From an uncultured Eubacteriales bacterium (GTDB lineage: Bacteria; Bacillota_A; Clostridia; Christensenellales; Aristaeellaceae): a DNA stretch of 45,454 bases. The first letter of the stretch is position 1. Each line of letters starts with the position of its first letter. The DNA is taken from the NCBI GenBank assembly GCA_902803675.1, contig CADCQZ010000147.1:1-45454 (forward strand), written 5' to 3'. Below are positions 22,846 through 31,471 of this stretch, one piece after another. The position numbers and the translations under genes were made by a program. The notes beneath the pieces are model-generated. The model did not search any database. It was not told the DNA's origin and worked only from the letters and a program-made list of their open reading frames with translations.

Positions 22846-25152
22846 CTACTCCTGTTTAAGATAGGGTGTGACCGTATAATCCCCGCCGCTGAAGCGGACC
22901 GTGACGGCCCCGGTCTCATCCGTGCGCCACAGGTCGGCCCCACAGGTCTCCAGGCGGGCCAACGTGTTGATATTGGGCAGCGCCCGGCCGCTCTCGCAGG
23001 TCACGATCAGATTGGCGGGCCTCACCGTATCGAGAAATGCCTCATACGTGCTGCCCCCGCTGCCGTGGTGGGCCACCTTGAGGATATCCGCCGGGACCGC
23101 CGCATGATCCTCATAGGCCCCGTCCAGGTCGCCCGTGAACAGGAGGCGGACGCCCTCCACGTCGATGAGCCCCGCCAGGGAATACAGGTTCGCTTCCTGT
23201 CCCCGCCGGACAGTCCCCTTTTCGGGCCAGAGGAAGATCACCCGGGCCCGCGCGGTGGCGAACTCGTCCCCCCGGGAGACATGATCGATCCGCGCGCCCT
23301 TTTCCTCAAGGAGCGAGAGGATCTCATATCCCGCGGCGTCGATCTTCTGGGTCTCGGCGCCTTCCGGCAGGAGAACGACGGCTGGCACGAGCCCGCTCTC
23401 CAAAAGCTGACGCGTTCCGCCGCAGTGATCGGAATGCAGATGGGTCAGGATCAGGGTATCCGGCCGCCGGTCCACGCTCAGCAGCCAGTTCGCCAGGTCG
23501 CTCCCGTTCTCCCCCGTATCGATCACCACGGTCTCCTGCCCGTCCATGAGCACCGCCGCGTCGGCCTGCCCCATGGAAAACTGGATGTACCGGACCGCGT
23601 GATCCCGTGTGAGGAGACCGCCCGTCAGGCAGATGACCACCGCGGCGGAGCCGATCAGGAGCCTGGTTTTCACGGGCGCCGTCACATACCGGGTCAGAAG
23701 GACCGTCACCGTCAGGAACCCGGCGATGGCCCACACGGAGGGCGACGGCAGCATGATCGACGCTTCCGGGAACGCCCTGAGAAGCCCCGGCAGCCAGCCG
23801 ATCAAACGGTGCAGGGCCGCGGCCGCCGCCTGCCCCGCCGGCAGGCAGACGGCCCCCGCCGCGAAAATGATCAGGTATACCGGCAGCAGCAGCGCCAGAA
23901 AAGCGCAGGCCAGAGGGCTCAGGATCAGGCCCCACAGAGAAAAGCTGTGGTACGCCATGACAGAGGGCACCGCCATGCCCCATACGGCGCCCAGGGTGGT
24001 CAGCAGGGGACTCAAAAGCGCGCGGAAACGCGCTTTCCTCAGCCGGTGATCCACCGTGCCGCGCACCAGATGGATGCCCAGCACCGCGCCGAAAGTCATC
24101 CAGAAGCCGACATTCAGGACGCTCAGGGGGAACAGGGCCAGCACGATCAGAAGCGCCGCCGACAGCCCCGTCAGCGCATCCCCCGATCGCCGCCTGACGA
24201 CGCGGGCCCGATCCAGGACGAACAGAACGGACGCCCGCACGGCGGACACCGGAAAGCCCAGCACCGCGCAGTACAGGGTGAGGAACACCGCGCTGATGAA
24301 AAACCGCGCCTTGACACCGGCCCCAAGACGCCCGGCGGCGCCTGTCACCAGCCCGGCCAAAAGGGCCACATGCAGACCGCTCACGGCCAGCACATGGGCG
24401 ATCCCCAGGCGGTTGAAGCTCTCCCGCGTCTCGTCCGGGAGCGCCCCTCTTTCCCCCAGGAGCAGGGCCTGCGGATAGGGCGCGGATGGGCCGAACACCC
24501 GATCCATCAGCCCGGACAGCGCTTTCCGGGCCATGACGGGCACCATCCTCAGATCAAAGGGAGCCGGGCCCGTCATCTCCCCGTCCGTACAGCCGGAAAA
24601 ACCCAGACGGATCCCCCGCTGCAGAAGATAGAGCCTCAGATCGAAGCCGTAAGGGTTATCCGCCGGGCCCGGCACATAGACCCTGCCGGTCACCGAAACG
24701 CTTTGCCCGGCCCCGACGGCGTCCGCGAAGGCCTGCTGATCCAACGTGGAAGGCGTCATGGTCCAGTACAGGGTGCCCAGATACGTTTCCCGCCCCGCTT
24801 CATCGGTAAAGACCGCGTCCCTGAGGACGCCCCGGTATCCTCCCGCCGGCCGGGGAGAAAGGTCCTCCCCCGCCACGGCGGTGACCCGTCCCTTTCCCGC
24901 GGCTCCGGGCAGAGGCGGATGGGCCGATACCGCGCCGTAAAGCGCCCCCGCGAACAGAAAGAGCGCGCAGACAGCGGCCAGCACCGTCCGGCCCTGACGC
25001 TTTCTCAGGATGATCCACGCCGCGGAGCAGACGAGCCCGGCCGCGGGGATCAGGGGATAAAAAGGCATCCGGATGCCCGCGAGGACCCCCGCGAGGGCCA
25101 TCAGGGCACAGGCCGTGAGCGGACGCTGACGGAAAAAGGAAGCTCTCAGCAT
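22846..25152 (-). CDS. comEC: ComEC/Rec2 DNA-uptake channel
   Basis: 768-residue polytopic membrane protein that forms the channel for single-stranded DNA in natural transformation. An N-terminal pair of hydrophobic segments and an OB-like extracellular domain come first. The competence core has NRLGIAHVLAVSGLHVALLAGLV, then many membrane helices. The C-terminal metallo-beta-lactamase domain (about residues 530-760) has LILTHLHSDHCGGT, LLFTGDLDG and KVAHHGSGGST, the predicted nuclease. The start is placed at the ATG at 25152, overlapping the previous gene's stop; the longer frame up to 25275 only overlaps that gene and reads as a Pro/Arg-rich shadow. No other competence genes are in the window. 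Confidence 0.94.
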   Translation of the reverse strand: MLRASFFRQRPLTACALMALAGVLAGIRMPFYPLIPAAGLVCSAAWIILRKRQGRTVLAAVCALFLFAGALYGAVSAHPPLPGAAGKGRVTAVAGEDLSPRPAGGYRGVLRDAVFTDEAGRETYLGTLYWTMTPSTLDQQAFADAVGAGQSVSVTGRVYVPGPADNPYGFDLRLYLLQRGIRLGFSGCTDGEMTGPAPFDLRMVPVMARKALSGLMDRVFGPSAPYPQALLLGERGALPDETRESFNRLGIAHVLAVSGLHVALLAGLVTGAAGRLGAGVKARFFISAVFLTLYCAVLGFPVSAVRASVLFVLDRARVVRRRSGDALTGLSAALLIVLALFPLSVLNVGFWMTFGAVLGIHLVRGTVDHRLRKARFRALLSPLLTTLGAVWGMAVPSVMAYHSFSLWGLILSPLACAFLALLLPVYLIIFAAGAVCLPAGQAAAAALHRLIGWLPGLLRAFPEASIMLPSPSVWAIAGFLTVTVLLTRYVTAPVKTRLLIGSAAVVICLTGGLLTRDHAVRYIQFSMGQADAAVLMDGQETVVIDTGENGSDLANWLLSVDRRPDTLILTHLHSDHCGGTRQLLESGLVPAVVLLPEGAETQKIDAAGYEILSLLEEKGARIDHVSRGDEFATARARVIFLWPEKGTVRRGQEANLYSLAGLIDVEGVRLLFTGDLDGAYEDHAAVPADILKVAHHGSGGSTYEAFLDTVRPANLIVTCESGRALPNINTLARLETCGADLWRTDETGAVTVRFSGGDYTVTPYLKQE

Positions 25153-25853
25153 GTCACGCACAGGCCGGGCTCCGCCAGCACAGTGCCCCGGAAAACCTCC
25201 CGGGCCTCTTTCAGAAGCACGCTGTCGGGCGTATGGGGCGGCAGGTGGGTGAGCACCAGCTGCCTCACCCCGCATTCCGCCGCCAGGCAGCCCGCCATCC
25301 GGGCGCTCATGTGGGGCGATGAGGGCGTATAGTCCTTATCCAGGAAAGCGCCGTCCGCCAGAAGGACGTCCGCGTCCCGGCACAGGTTTTTCAGCGCGTC
25401 GGGATCGGCCGCGTCACCGGTGTAGACGATCGCACGCTCCCCGTCCGTAAAGCGCATGGCCCGGTTGGGCATGGGGTGCCGGGTGGGCACCGTCGTGACC
25501 CGCAGCCCGGCGACAACGCATCCGTCCGTCAGGAAACGCCTGTCCACCGCCGGGCCGAACAGTTCCAGCCGTCCGGTATCCTCCTCCTCGGCGGGAAAAT
25601 ACACCGGCATTCTGACGCCCCGTTTCTCGAGCAGGTACTGCCAGGGCAGAAGGTCGCACATGTGGTCCCAGTGCATGTGGCTGACGCACACGGCGTCCAG
25701 CCCCGCGGGATCGGTGATCTTCGTCAGCGCCGCGAGAGCGCCGCTCCCCATGTCCAGGAGGATCAAAGCGCCTCCCGCTTCCAGAAGATACGAAGACGTG
25801 GGCCTGCCGGCGCCCGGATAGGGGCCCGCGCACCCGATCACTCTCAGTTTCAT
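25146..25853 (-). CDS. MBL-fold metallo-hydrolase (RNase Z-like)
   Basis: 235-residue metallo-beta-lactamase-fold hydrolase. The metal-binding motif is VSHMHWDHMCDLLPW, with further ligands in VPTRHPMPNRAMRF, IVYTGDAADPD and LVLTHLPPHT. The layout resembles YhfI/ElaC-like hydrolases, which cleave phosphodiesters or other esters. It lacks the long exosite arm of true tRNase Z, so a tRNA-processing role is uncertain. Its stop overlaps the comEC start. Confidence 0.85.
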   Translation of the reverse strand: MKLRVIGCAGPYPGAGRPTSSYLLEAGGALILLDMGSGALAALTKITDPAGLDAVCVSHMHWDHMCDLLPWQYLLEKRGVRMPVYFPAEEEDTGRLELFGPAVDRRFLTDGCVVAGLRVTTVPTRHPMPNRAMRFTDGERAIVYTGDAADPDALKNLCRDADVLLADGAFLDKDYTPSSPHMSARMAGCLAAECGVRQLVLTHLPPHTPDSVLLKEAREVFRGTVLAEPGLCVTC

Positions 25854-25868
25854 GACCTGCCTCCTTTT

Positions 25869-26663
25869 TCAGTCCAGCGTATAGACGTTTCCGGGCCTGT
25901 CCCGCCAGGCCATGTCCAGCCCGATATCGCTGCCCACCACCGCTCCGGCCTTGTACAGCGCTGTCAGGGACACCTCCATGGCCTTTTCCGGCGTGTTGTT
26001 CTCCCCGCTCAGGTGCCCCAGGACCACCTGGCGCACACCGGTGTCCATCAGGCGCAGGACGCCCTCGGCCGAAGCCTCGTTGCTCAGGTGTCCGTGACGC
26101 CCGAGGATGCGCTGCTTGAGCGCCAGGGAATACCGGGGATTGCCCCGCAGCATGTCGATATCATGATTGCTCTCCCAGAGCACCAGATCGCTCCCCGCCA
26201 CGGCCTTGAGCACCGAGGGGCGCACATATCCCATATCCGTGGCCACGGACACCGAGGACCGGCCGTGATAGAACCGGAAGCCCACGGGATCGGCCGCGTC
26301 ATGGGGGATATCGAAGGTCTGCACGGTGAGGTCCCCGATATAAAAATCCTCGCCCGTCACGAAGATCCGCCGCAGGGACGGATCCACCTTGCCCAGGGCC
26401 CGCGCCATCGCGTTCCAGGTCCCCTCGTTGGCGTAGATCGGGATATGGTACTTGCGGCTCAGGATCCCCGCGCCCTTGACATGATCCGAGTGCTCATGGG
26501 TGATCACGATCCCCTGTACGCCCTCGAGCGAGCCCCCCACCGAGCTTAAAGCCTCTTCGATCTGGCGCCCGCTCAGACCGGCGTCCACCAGCACGCGGGT
26601 GCCGCCCGCCGAAAGATAGCCGCAGTTCCCCGATGACCCCGAAAACAAAGGGCAGTAGATCAT
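25869..26663 (-). CDS. walJ: MBL-fold exonuclease-like protein WalJ/YycJ
   Basis: 264-residue metallo-beta-lactamase-fold protein starting MIYCPLFSGSSGNCGYLSAG, the hallmark opening of the WalJ/YycJ group. The metal site is VITHEHSDHVKGAG, with FDIPHDAADPVGF, VATDMGY and VVLGHLSGENNTPEKA. Bacillus YycJ/WalJ is reported as a 5' exonuclease acting in mismatch repair and linked to cell-wall control through the walRK operon. Here it is not beside walRK. It stands before another MBL-fold gene and comEC. GAGGTG lies upstream of the ATG. Confidence 0.9.
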   Translation of the reverse strand: MIYCPLFSGSSGNCGYLSAGGTRVLVDAGLSGRQIEEALSSVGGSLEGVQGIVITHEHSDHVKGAGILSRKYHIPIYANEGTWNAMARALGKVDPSLRRIFVTGEDFYIGDLTVQTFDIPHDAADPVGFRFYHGRSSVSVATDMGYVRPSVLKAVAGSDLVLWESNHDIDMLRGNPRYSLALKQRILGRHGHLSNEASAEGVLRLMDTGVRQVVLGHLSGENNTPEKAMEVSLTALYKAGAVVGSDIGLDMAWRDRPGNVYTLD

Positions 26664-26704
26664 TCCTTCACCTCATACAGCGCCGGGCCTCCGCCCGGTG
26701 CTCT

Positions 26705-27226
26705 TCATTCTCCCAAAGCTTCCTCCGGCCGTGACGCCGACCGGTAAGCGCCGTTCATATCGTCCCGGATGAAGCCCTTTTCCCTCATCCCGGCCAGCAT
26801 CTCAAACAGCGGATCCCAGAAGCCCTCCGTATCGTAGAACACCACATCGGCACCCGTGCCGCCGATGGATTTGACCGACAGCACGCTGAACACCTCATCC
26901 AGGGTGCCGACACCGCCCGGCAGGACGATATACATATCCGCCAGATCCATCATCAGGCGCTTGCGCTCGTTCAGATCCCGCGCGGTGATGGTCTCGGTCT
27001 GGCCGGGATGGGGCTTCCTGTCCCCGTCGAACTGGGAGATCCCGATACCGATGATGGGAGCGCCCGCCCGGCAGAACCCGTCCGCGACCGCGGCCATCAG
27101 CCCGTCCGCGTACCCGCCGTACACCAGGGAGTGTCCCTTCTGCCCCAAATAAAAGCCCAGCTCTTCCGCCGCCCGGATATATTCATCCGGCACGTCGTTG
27201 GCCGATGCGAACACACAGATCTTCAT
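26705..27226 (-). CDS. LOG-family (TIGR00730) nucleotide phosphoribohydrolase
   Basis: 173-residue Rossmann-type protein of the LOG / lysine-decarboxylase-like family, which removes ribose-5-phosphate from nucleoside monophosphates. The key motif PGGVGTLDEVF is present, with SLVYGGYADGLMAAVADG near the N-terminus. The start at 27226 has GGAGG seven bases upstream; the longer reading to 27250 does not. It follows the ABC exporter pair by 48 bases. In bacteria without plant hosts the role is probably nucleotide salvage. Confidence 0.9.
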   Translation of the reverse strand: MKICVFASANDVPDEYIRAAEELGFYLGQKGHSLVYGGYADGLMAAVADGFCRAGAPIIGIGISQFDGDRKPHPGQTETITARDLNERKRLMMDLADMYIVLPGGVGTLDEVFSVLSVKSIGGTGADVVFYDTEGFWDPLFEMLAGMREKGFIRDDMNGAYRSASRPEEALGE

Positions 27227-27274
27227 GACAGACCCTCCGTGAGATCTCATTTGCGTCAGATCGGGCGTCCCGCG

Positions 27275-29023
27275 TCAGACGCCGATGCTGACCGCCTCGA
27301 ACTGGCTGTTGTACAATTCGCAGTACGCGCCACCCCTGGCGATCAGTTCCTCATGGGTGCCCCTTTCCAGGATCATGCCGTCCCGCATATAGATGATCTC
27401 GTCCGCGTCCCTGATCGTTGACAGGCGGTGGGCCACGATGATGCTGGTGCGCCCCTTCGCCAGGCGCCGGAACGCCCGCTGGATCAGCTGCTCCGTACGG
27501 GTATCCACCGAGGAGGTCGCCTCATCCAGGATCAGCACCTTGGGCGGCCGGAGCATCACCCGGGCGATGCACATGAGCTGTCTCTGGCCCTGGCTGATCG
27601 CCGTGCCCCCTTCCCCGATCACCGTGTCATAGCCCTGAGGCAGACGCTCGATGAAGGAATGGATATGCGCCGCCTTCGCCGCGGCGATCACGTCCTCCAG
27701 AGAAGCGTCCGGCGCGCCGTAAGCGATATTCTCCCGCACCGTGGCGTGACGCAGCCAGGTCTCCTGGAGCACCATGCCGGCGTTCTCCCTGAGAGACCGC
27801 TTCGTCAGGGCCCGCGTGTCTGTCCCGTCCAGCAGGATACGGCCCTCGTCGGGATCATAGAAGCGCATCAGCAGGTTGATCAGCGTGGTCTTCCCGCAGC
27901 CCGTGGGCCCCACCAGGGCGATGCGCTGCCCGGGAGCGGCCTCAAGCGCGATATCCCTGAGGAGGGGCTTGTCAGGCTCGTAGCGGAAATGGACCTTCTC
28001 GAAGGTGAGCGCGCCCTGCGCGTCGGACAGGGCCCCGTCCCCCGTTTCCTTTTCTTCCGGCGCGTCCAGGAGCTCCGTGACCCGTTTGAAGCACGCCAGG
28101 GCGTTCTGCAGCTCCGTGATCACGCCCGACAGCTCGTTGAAAGGCTTGGCGTACTGGCTGGCATAGCTGAGGAACACGCTCATCTCGCCCACCGTGATGT
28201 GCCCCTGGACGGCGTGGATGCCGGCCAGCGCGGCCACGCAGGCATAGGCGATATTGTTGACCAGGCGGGTGGACGGGTTGGTGAGGCTGGAGTAGAACAC
28301 GGCCTTCATGGACGCCGCGGTCATCTTATCGTTCACCCGGTCGAAGTCCGAAAGCGCTTCCTTTTCATGCCCGAAGGCCCACACGGTCTGCTGACCGGAG
28401 ACCATCTCCTGGATAAAGGCCGTCTCGCTGCCGCGGGCCGCGGCCTGGGCGGCGAAATACTTCTGGGTGCGGCGGGCGATGAACCCGGCCACCACCATGC
28501 TCAGCGGGGTGAGCCCGATCACCGTCAGGGCGATCACCGGATCCATCCGGACCATCAGCATGAGAGTGCCCGCGATGGTCAGCACGCCGGTAAAGAGCTG
28601 GTCCACGCTCATCAGCAGGCCTTCCCCCAGGGAGTCGGTATCGTTCACGATCCGGCTGAGCAGGTCGCCCTTCAAATGACTGTCCAGGTACTTGACGGGA
28701 AGAGAGTGGATCTTGTCCGCCGCGGCCCGCCGGATCTCGTCCGCCGTGCCGTAGGCCAGGCGCTGATTGCACAGGGCCATGCCCCGATGGCCCGCCACCG
28801 CCAGGACGATCCAGATCCCGATCCCGATCAGGGCGTTTTTCACGGCCGAAAAGTCCACCATGCCCTTTCCAAGAAGGGCGTCCACGGCCTCGCCGCACCG
28901 GATGGGGATCATCAGCGCCGCCAGCGTGATCAGGACGGCGCTCACAAGGCTGATGCCCATCAGGCCGGCGCGTTTCCTTATAAGGCCCCAGAGCCTTTTC
29001 AGGAGACCGGTCTTATTTTTCAT
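27275..29023 (-). CDS. Heterodimeric ABC exporter, subunit with consensus Walker B
   Basis: 582-residue half-transporter with a six-helix membrane domain followed by an ATPase domain. Walker A is VGPTGCGKTTLINLL, the signature is ISQGQRQLMC, Walker B is LILDEATSSVD with the catalytic Glu, and the switch His is in IIVAHRLSTI. The signature departs from LSGGQ. In heterodimers of the BmrCD or TM287/288 kind, that altered signature closes the degenerate site of the partner. The partner is the gene just upstream, overlapping by four bases. The substrate is unknown (lipid, peptide or drug export). Confidence 0.94.
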   Translation of the reverse strand: MKNKTGLLKRLWGLIRKRAGLMGISLVSAVLITLAALMIPIRCGEAVDALLGKGMVDFSAVKNALIGIGIWIVLAVAGHRGMALCNQRLAYGTADEIRRAAADKIHSLPVKYLDSHLKGDLLSRIVNDTDSLGEGLLMSVDQLFTGVLTIAGTLMLMVRMDPVIALTVIGLTPLSMVVAGFIARRTQKYFAAQAAARGSETAFIQEMVSGQQTVWAFGHEKEALSDFDRVNDKMTAASMKAVFYSSLTNPSTRLVNNIAYACVAALAGIHAVQGHITVGEMSVFLSYASQYAKPFNELSGVITELQNALACFKRVTELLDAPEEKETGDGALSDAQGALTFEKVHFRYEPDKPLLRDIALEAAPGQRIALVGPTGCGKTTLINLLMRFYDPDEGRILLDGTDTRALTKRSLRENAGMVLQETWLRHATVRENIAYGAPDASLEDVIAAAKAAHIHSFIERLPQGYDTVIGEGGTAISQGQRQLMCIARVMLRPPKVLILDEATSSVDTRTEQLIQRAFRRLAKGRTSIIVAHRLSTIRDADEIIYMRDGMILERGTHEELIARGGAYCELYNSQFEAVSIGV

Positions 29024-30741
29024 CGCGCGGCCTCCTTTCTCTGGCTCTCGCAGATCTCCCGGTAGACCGGGCAGGTCTCAAGAAGCTCCTCGTGCCGGCC
29101 CTGACCCACAAGGCGGCCGTCGTCCAGCACCAGGATCCTGTCGGCGTGGCGCAGTGACGCCACCCGCTGGCTGATGATGACCACGGTGGTATCCTTCAGC
29201 TCCCGGAGCGCTTTTCTCATCCGGGCCTCGGTCACATAGTCCAGCGCCGAGGCCGCGTCATCCAGGATAAGGATCGGCGCGTGCCGCGTCAGCGCCCGGG
29301 CCACAGCCAGGCGCTGTCTCTGACCGCCGGAGAAATTCTCCCCGTTCTGCTCCACGACCGCGTCGAGGCCCCCGGTCTTCGCGTATACGAAATCAGCGGC
29401 CTGGGCCGTCCGGAGGGCCTCATCCAACACATCGTCCGCCGCGTCCGGGCTGCCCCAGAGGAGATTGCTCCGGACCGTGCCCCTGAACAGGCGGGCCTGC
29501 TGGGGCACCACGGCGGTCAGGGCCCTTAAGTCCTCCCGGGTGAGATCCTTCACGGGGACGCCGTACAAACGCACCTGTCCCTCGTCCGCGTCATAGAAGC
29601 GGCACATCACCTGGATGAGGCTGGTCTTGCCCGAGCCGGTGCCGCCGATGATCCCAAGGGTCTCCCCCTTCCCGACCGTGAAATCAAGGCCGCTCAGGGC
29701 GGGGCTCCGGCTGCCGGGATAAGTGAAGCTCACATGCTCGAAGGCGATGGCCTCGTCCGTTTGAGGCATCGGGGCGGAAGCGTCGGGATAGGTCATGCTG
29801 CCCCGGGAAGACAGGATCTTCTCCACCCGGCCGGCACAGGCGTATGCCCGGGCCAACTGCACGATCAGGTTGGCCAGCTTGATGAGCTCCACCAGGATCT
29901 GGCTCAGATAATTCGTCAGCGCCACGACCTCGCCCCGGAGGATCAGCCCCGCGTCCGCCTGCTCGGCCCCGATATAAAGGATCAGGATGAGCCCCAGATT
30001 GACCAGCACATAGGTCATGGGATTCATCAGCGAGGAGATCCTGCCGGCCTTCAGCTGCGCTGTTTTCAGCGCCCGCATGGCGGCGGCGGCGCGGTCCTTT
30101 TCGTTCTCCTCCTGCCGGAACGCCCGGATGACCCGGACACCGGTCAGATTCTCCTGCACCGTCCCGTTGACCCCGTCCATTTCCTTCTGGATCAGGGTGA
30201 ACATCGGACGGGTCTTTTTCATGATCCCGAACACCACGACGCTCAGGGCCGCCACCACGCCGATGAACACCATGGACACGGGCCTGTTGATCCTCAGCGC
30301 CATGATCAGGGCGCCGAACACGATGAACGGCGAGCGAAGGAACAGGCGCAGGAACAGGTTCACGCCGTTCTGCACCTGCTGGATGTCATTGGTCATCCGG
30401 GTGATCAGGGTGCTCACGCCCAGGCCTTCCAGCTCCGGATAGCCCAGGGACTGGATGTGAGCGTAGACCTGCCGCCTGAGAGCTCCGGCCGTGCCCACGG
30501 CGGTCCTGGCGGAAAAATACTGGGCAGCCACCGCGCAGCTCAGGCCCACCGCCGCCAAAGCCACCAGAAGAGCGCAGCGGCCGAGGATATAACCCGTGTC
30601 CCCGGTGCCCACGCCCCGGTTGATGATATCCGCCACGATCAAAGGAACATACAGATCGAACAGGGCCTCCAGCATCTTGAACAGAGGCGCCAGGACGCAG
30701 AACACCCTGTATTTTTTGAGAATAGGCCACAGCGGCCGCAT
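29020..30741 (-). CDS. Heterodimeric ABC exporter, subunit with degenerate ATP site
   Basis: 573-residue half-transporter with the same membrane plus ATPase layout. Walker A is GGTGSGKTSLIQ and the signature is a canonical FSGGQRQR. Walker B reads LILDDAASALD, with Asp in place of the catalytic Glu, and the switch His is replaced by Gln in IISQRVASL. Its own nucleotide site should therefore bind but barely hydrolyse ATP, while its good signature completes the active site of the partner. Its ATG lies only 33 bases after the divIVA terminator, with no obvious promoter between. Confidence 0.94.
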   Translation of the reverse strand: MRPLWPILKKYRVFCVLAPLFKMLEALFDLYVPLIVADIINRGVGTGDTGYILGRCALLVALAAVGLSCAVAAQYFSARTAVGTAGALRRQVYAHIQSLGYPELEGLGVSTLITRMTNDIQQVQNGVNLFLRLFLRSPFIVFGALIMALRINRPVSMVFIGVVAALSVVVFGIMKKTRPMFTLIQKEMDGVNGTVQENLTGVRVIRAFRQEENEKDRAAAAMRALKTAQLKAGRISSLMNPMTYVLVNLGLILILYIGAEQADAGLILRGEVVALTNYLSQILVELIKLANLIVQLARAYACAGRVEKILSSRGSMTYPDASAPMPQTDEAIAFEHVSFTYPGSRSPALSGLDFTVGKGETLGIIGGTGSGKTSLIQVMCRFYDADEGQVRLYGVPVKDLTREDLRALTAVVPQQARLFRGTVRSNLLWGSPDAADDVLDEALRTAQAADFVYAKTGGLDAVVEQNGENFSGGQRQRLAVARALTRHAPILILDDAASALDYVTEARMRKALRELKDTTVVIISQRVASLRHADRILVLDDGRLVGQGRHEELLETCPVYREICESQRKEAAR

Positions 30742-30774
30742 AGGTCCCCTCCCGGAATGAGCATCGGTCCCCTG

Positions 30775-30821
30775 AAAAAGACGCGCCGGTCAGGCCGCAC
30801 CAGGCCTGACCGGAGCGCGTC
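30775..30821 (-). terminator. Strong terminator after divIVA
   Basis: Minus-strand stem of about 16 pairs (CGGTCAGGCC with GGCCTGACCG at its core, extended by GACGCG/CGCGTC with a small bulge) and a six-base loop, followed by five T. It closes the division cluster. Confidence 0.87.
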
Positions 30822-30841
30822 AGATCAGTTCATCGGTTTTA

Positions 30842-31405
30842 TCAGTCCATATCATCGTCGGAAAACAGCACGTTTTCGGAATTGAGCACGTGAGCCTGAT
30901 CCTCCATCAGGCGCTGGAAGCGCGTCCGGTAATCCCTGGCCGCCCCCTTGAGCAGGCGGATCTGCTCGTTGATCTCTTCCTTTTTGCGCTCCAGATCCTC
31001 GATGTCGCTCTCGGCCTTGGCGCGGGCGCCGCTGACGATCCCTTCCGCTTCCTTCCGGGCGTCACCCACCATCTGCTCATAGACTTCCTGGGCCTTCTGG
31101 AGCAGCCTGTTGGCGGACTCGGCCGGTTCCACACGATTGGGCACCGGAGCCGGAGCGCTGACCGGCTCCTGGGGCTCGGCCACGGGCACACGCCTGGTGG
31201 GCGCCGGCGCGGGCACGGAGGTGAAGGGCGCCGGCTGCAGGATGCTCTGGGTGCGCAGCTGCGCCTGCAGGTTCGCGATCTGATCCTGCAGCGCGATCAT
31301 CTCGTCACAGATCTCATCCAGGAACTCGTTGACCTCCTCCTGGTCGAACCCCCGCATCTTGATCTTGAATTCTTTTTTTTCGATCATCTCAACAGTGATA
31401 GCCAT
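30842..31405 (-). CDS. divIVA: DivIVA-family polar / septal scaffold protein
   Basis: 187-residue coiled-coil scaffold that recognises negatively curved membrane at poles and septa. The N-terminal membrane-targeting domain has FKIKMRGFDQEEVNEFLDEICDEM, the family signature. A Pro/Ala/Val-rich linker runs about residues 58-95. A second coiled coil (about 100-170) has LLQKAQEVYEQMVGDARKEA and DIEDLERKKEEINEQIRLLK. It ends with an acidic SDDDMD tail. It is the last gene of the division cluster, directly before a strong terminator. Confidence 0.95.
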   Translation of the reverse strand: MAITVEMIEKKEFKIKMRGFDQEEVNEFLDEICDEMIALQDQIANLQAQLRTQSILQPAPFTSVPAPAPTRRVPVAEPQEPVSAPAPVPNRVEPAESANRLLQKAQEVYEQMVGDARKEAEGIVSGARAKAESDIEDLERKKEEINEQIRLLKGAARDYRTRFQRLMEDQAHVLNSENVLFSDDDMD

Positions 31406-31471
31406 GTCCGAGAACCTTCCTTCCGTTAATGATTGATGGGTCAGCCCGGCAGGGCTGGGGACGATCTTCTT

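Noticed and set aside
25153..25275. Longer reading of comEC by 41 codons
   Set aside because: It lies wholly within the preceding MBL-fold gene, is Pro/Gly/Arg-rich, and the hydrophobic start of ComEC follows the ATG at 25152.
26682..26699. Hairpin GCCGGGC/GCCCGGT between the LOG gene and walJ
   Set aside because: Seven pairs but no T run on either strand, so it is not called a terminator.
31441..31458. Inverted repeat CAGCCC/GGGCTG between sepF and divIVA
   Set aside because: Six pairs and no T run; the genes look co-transcribed.
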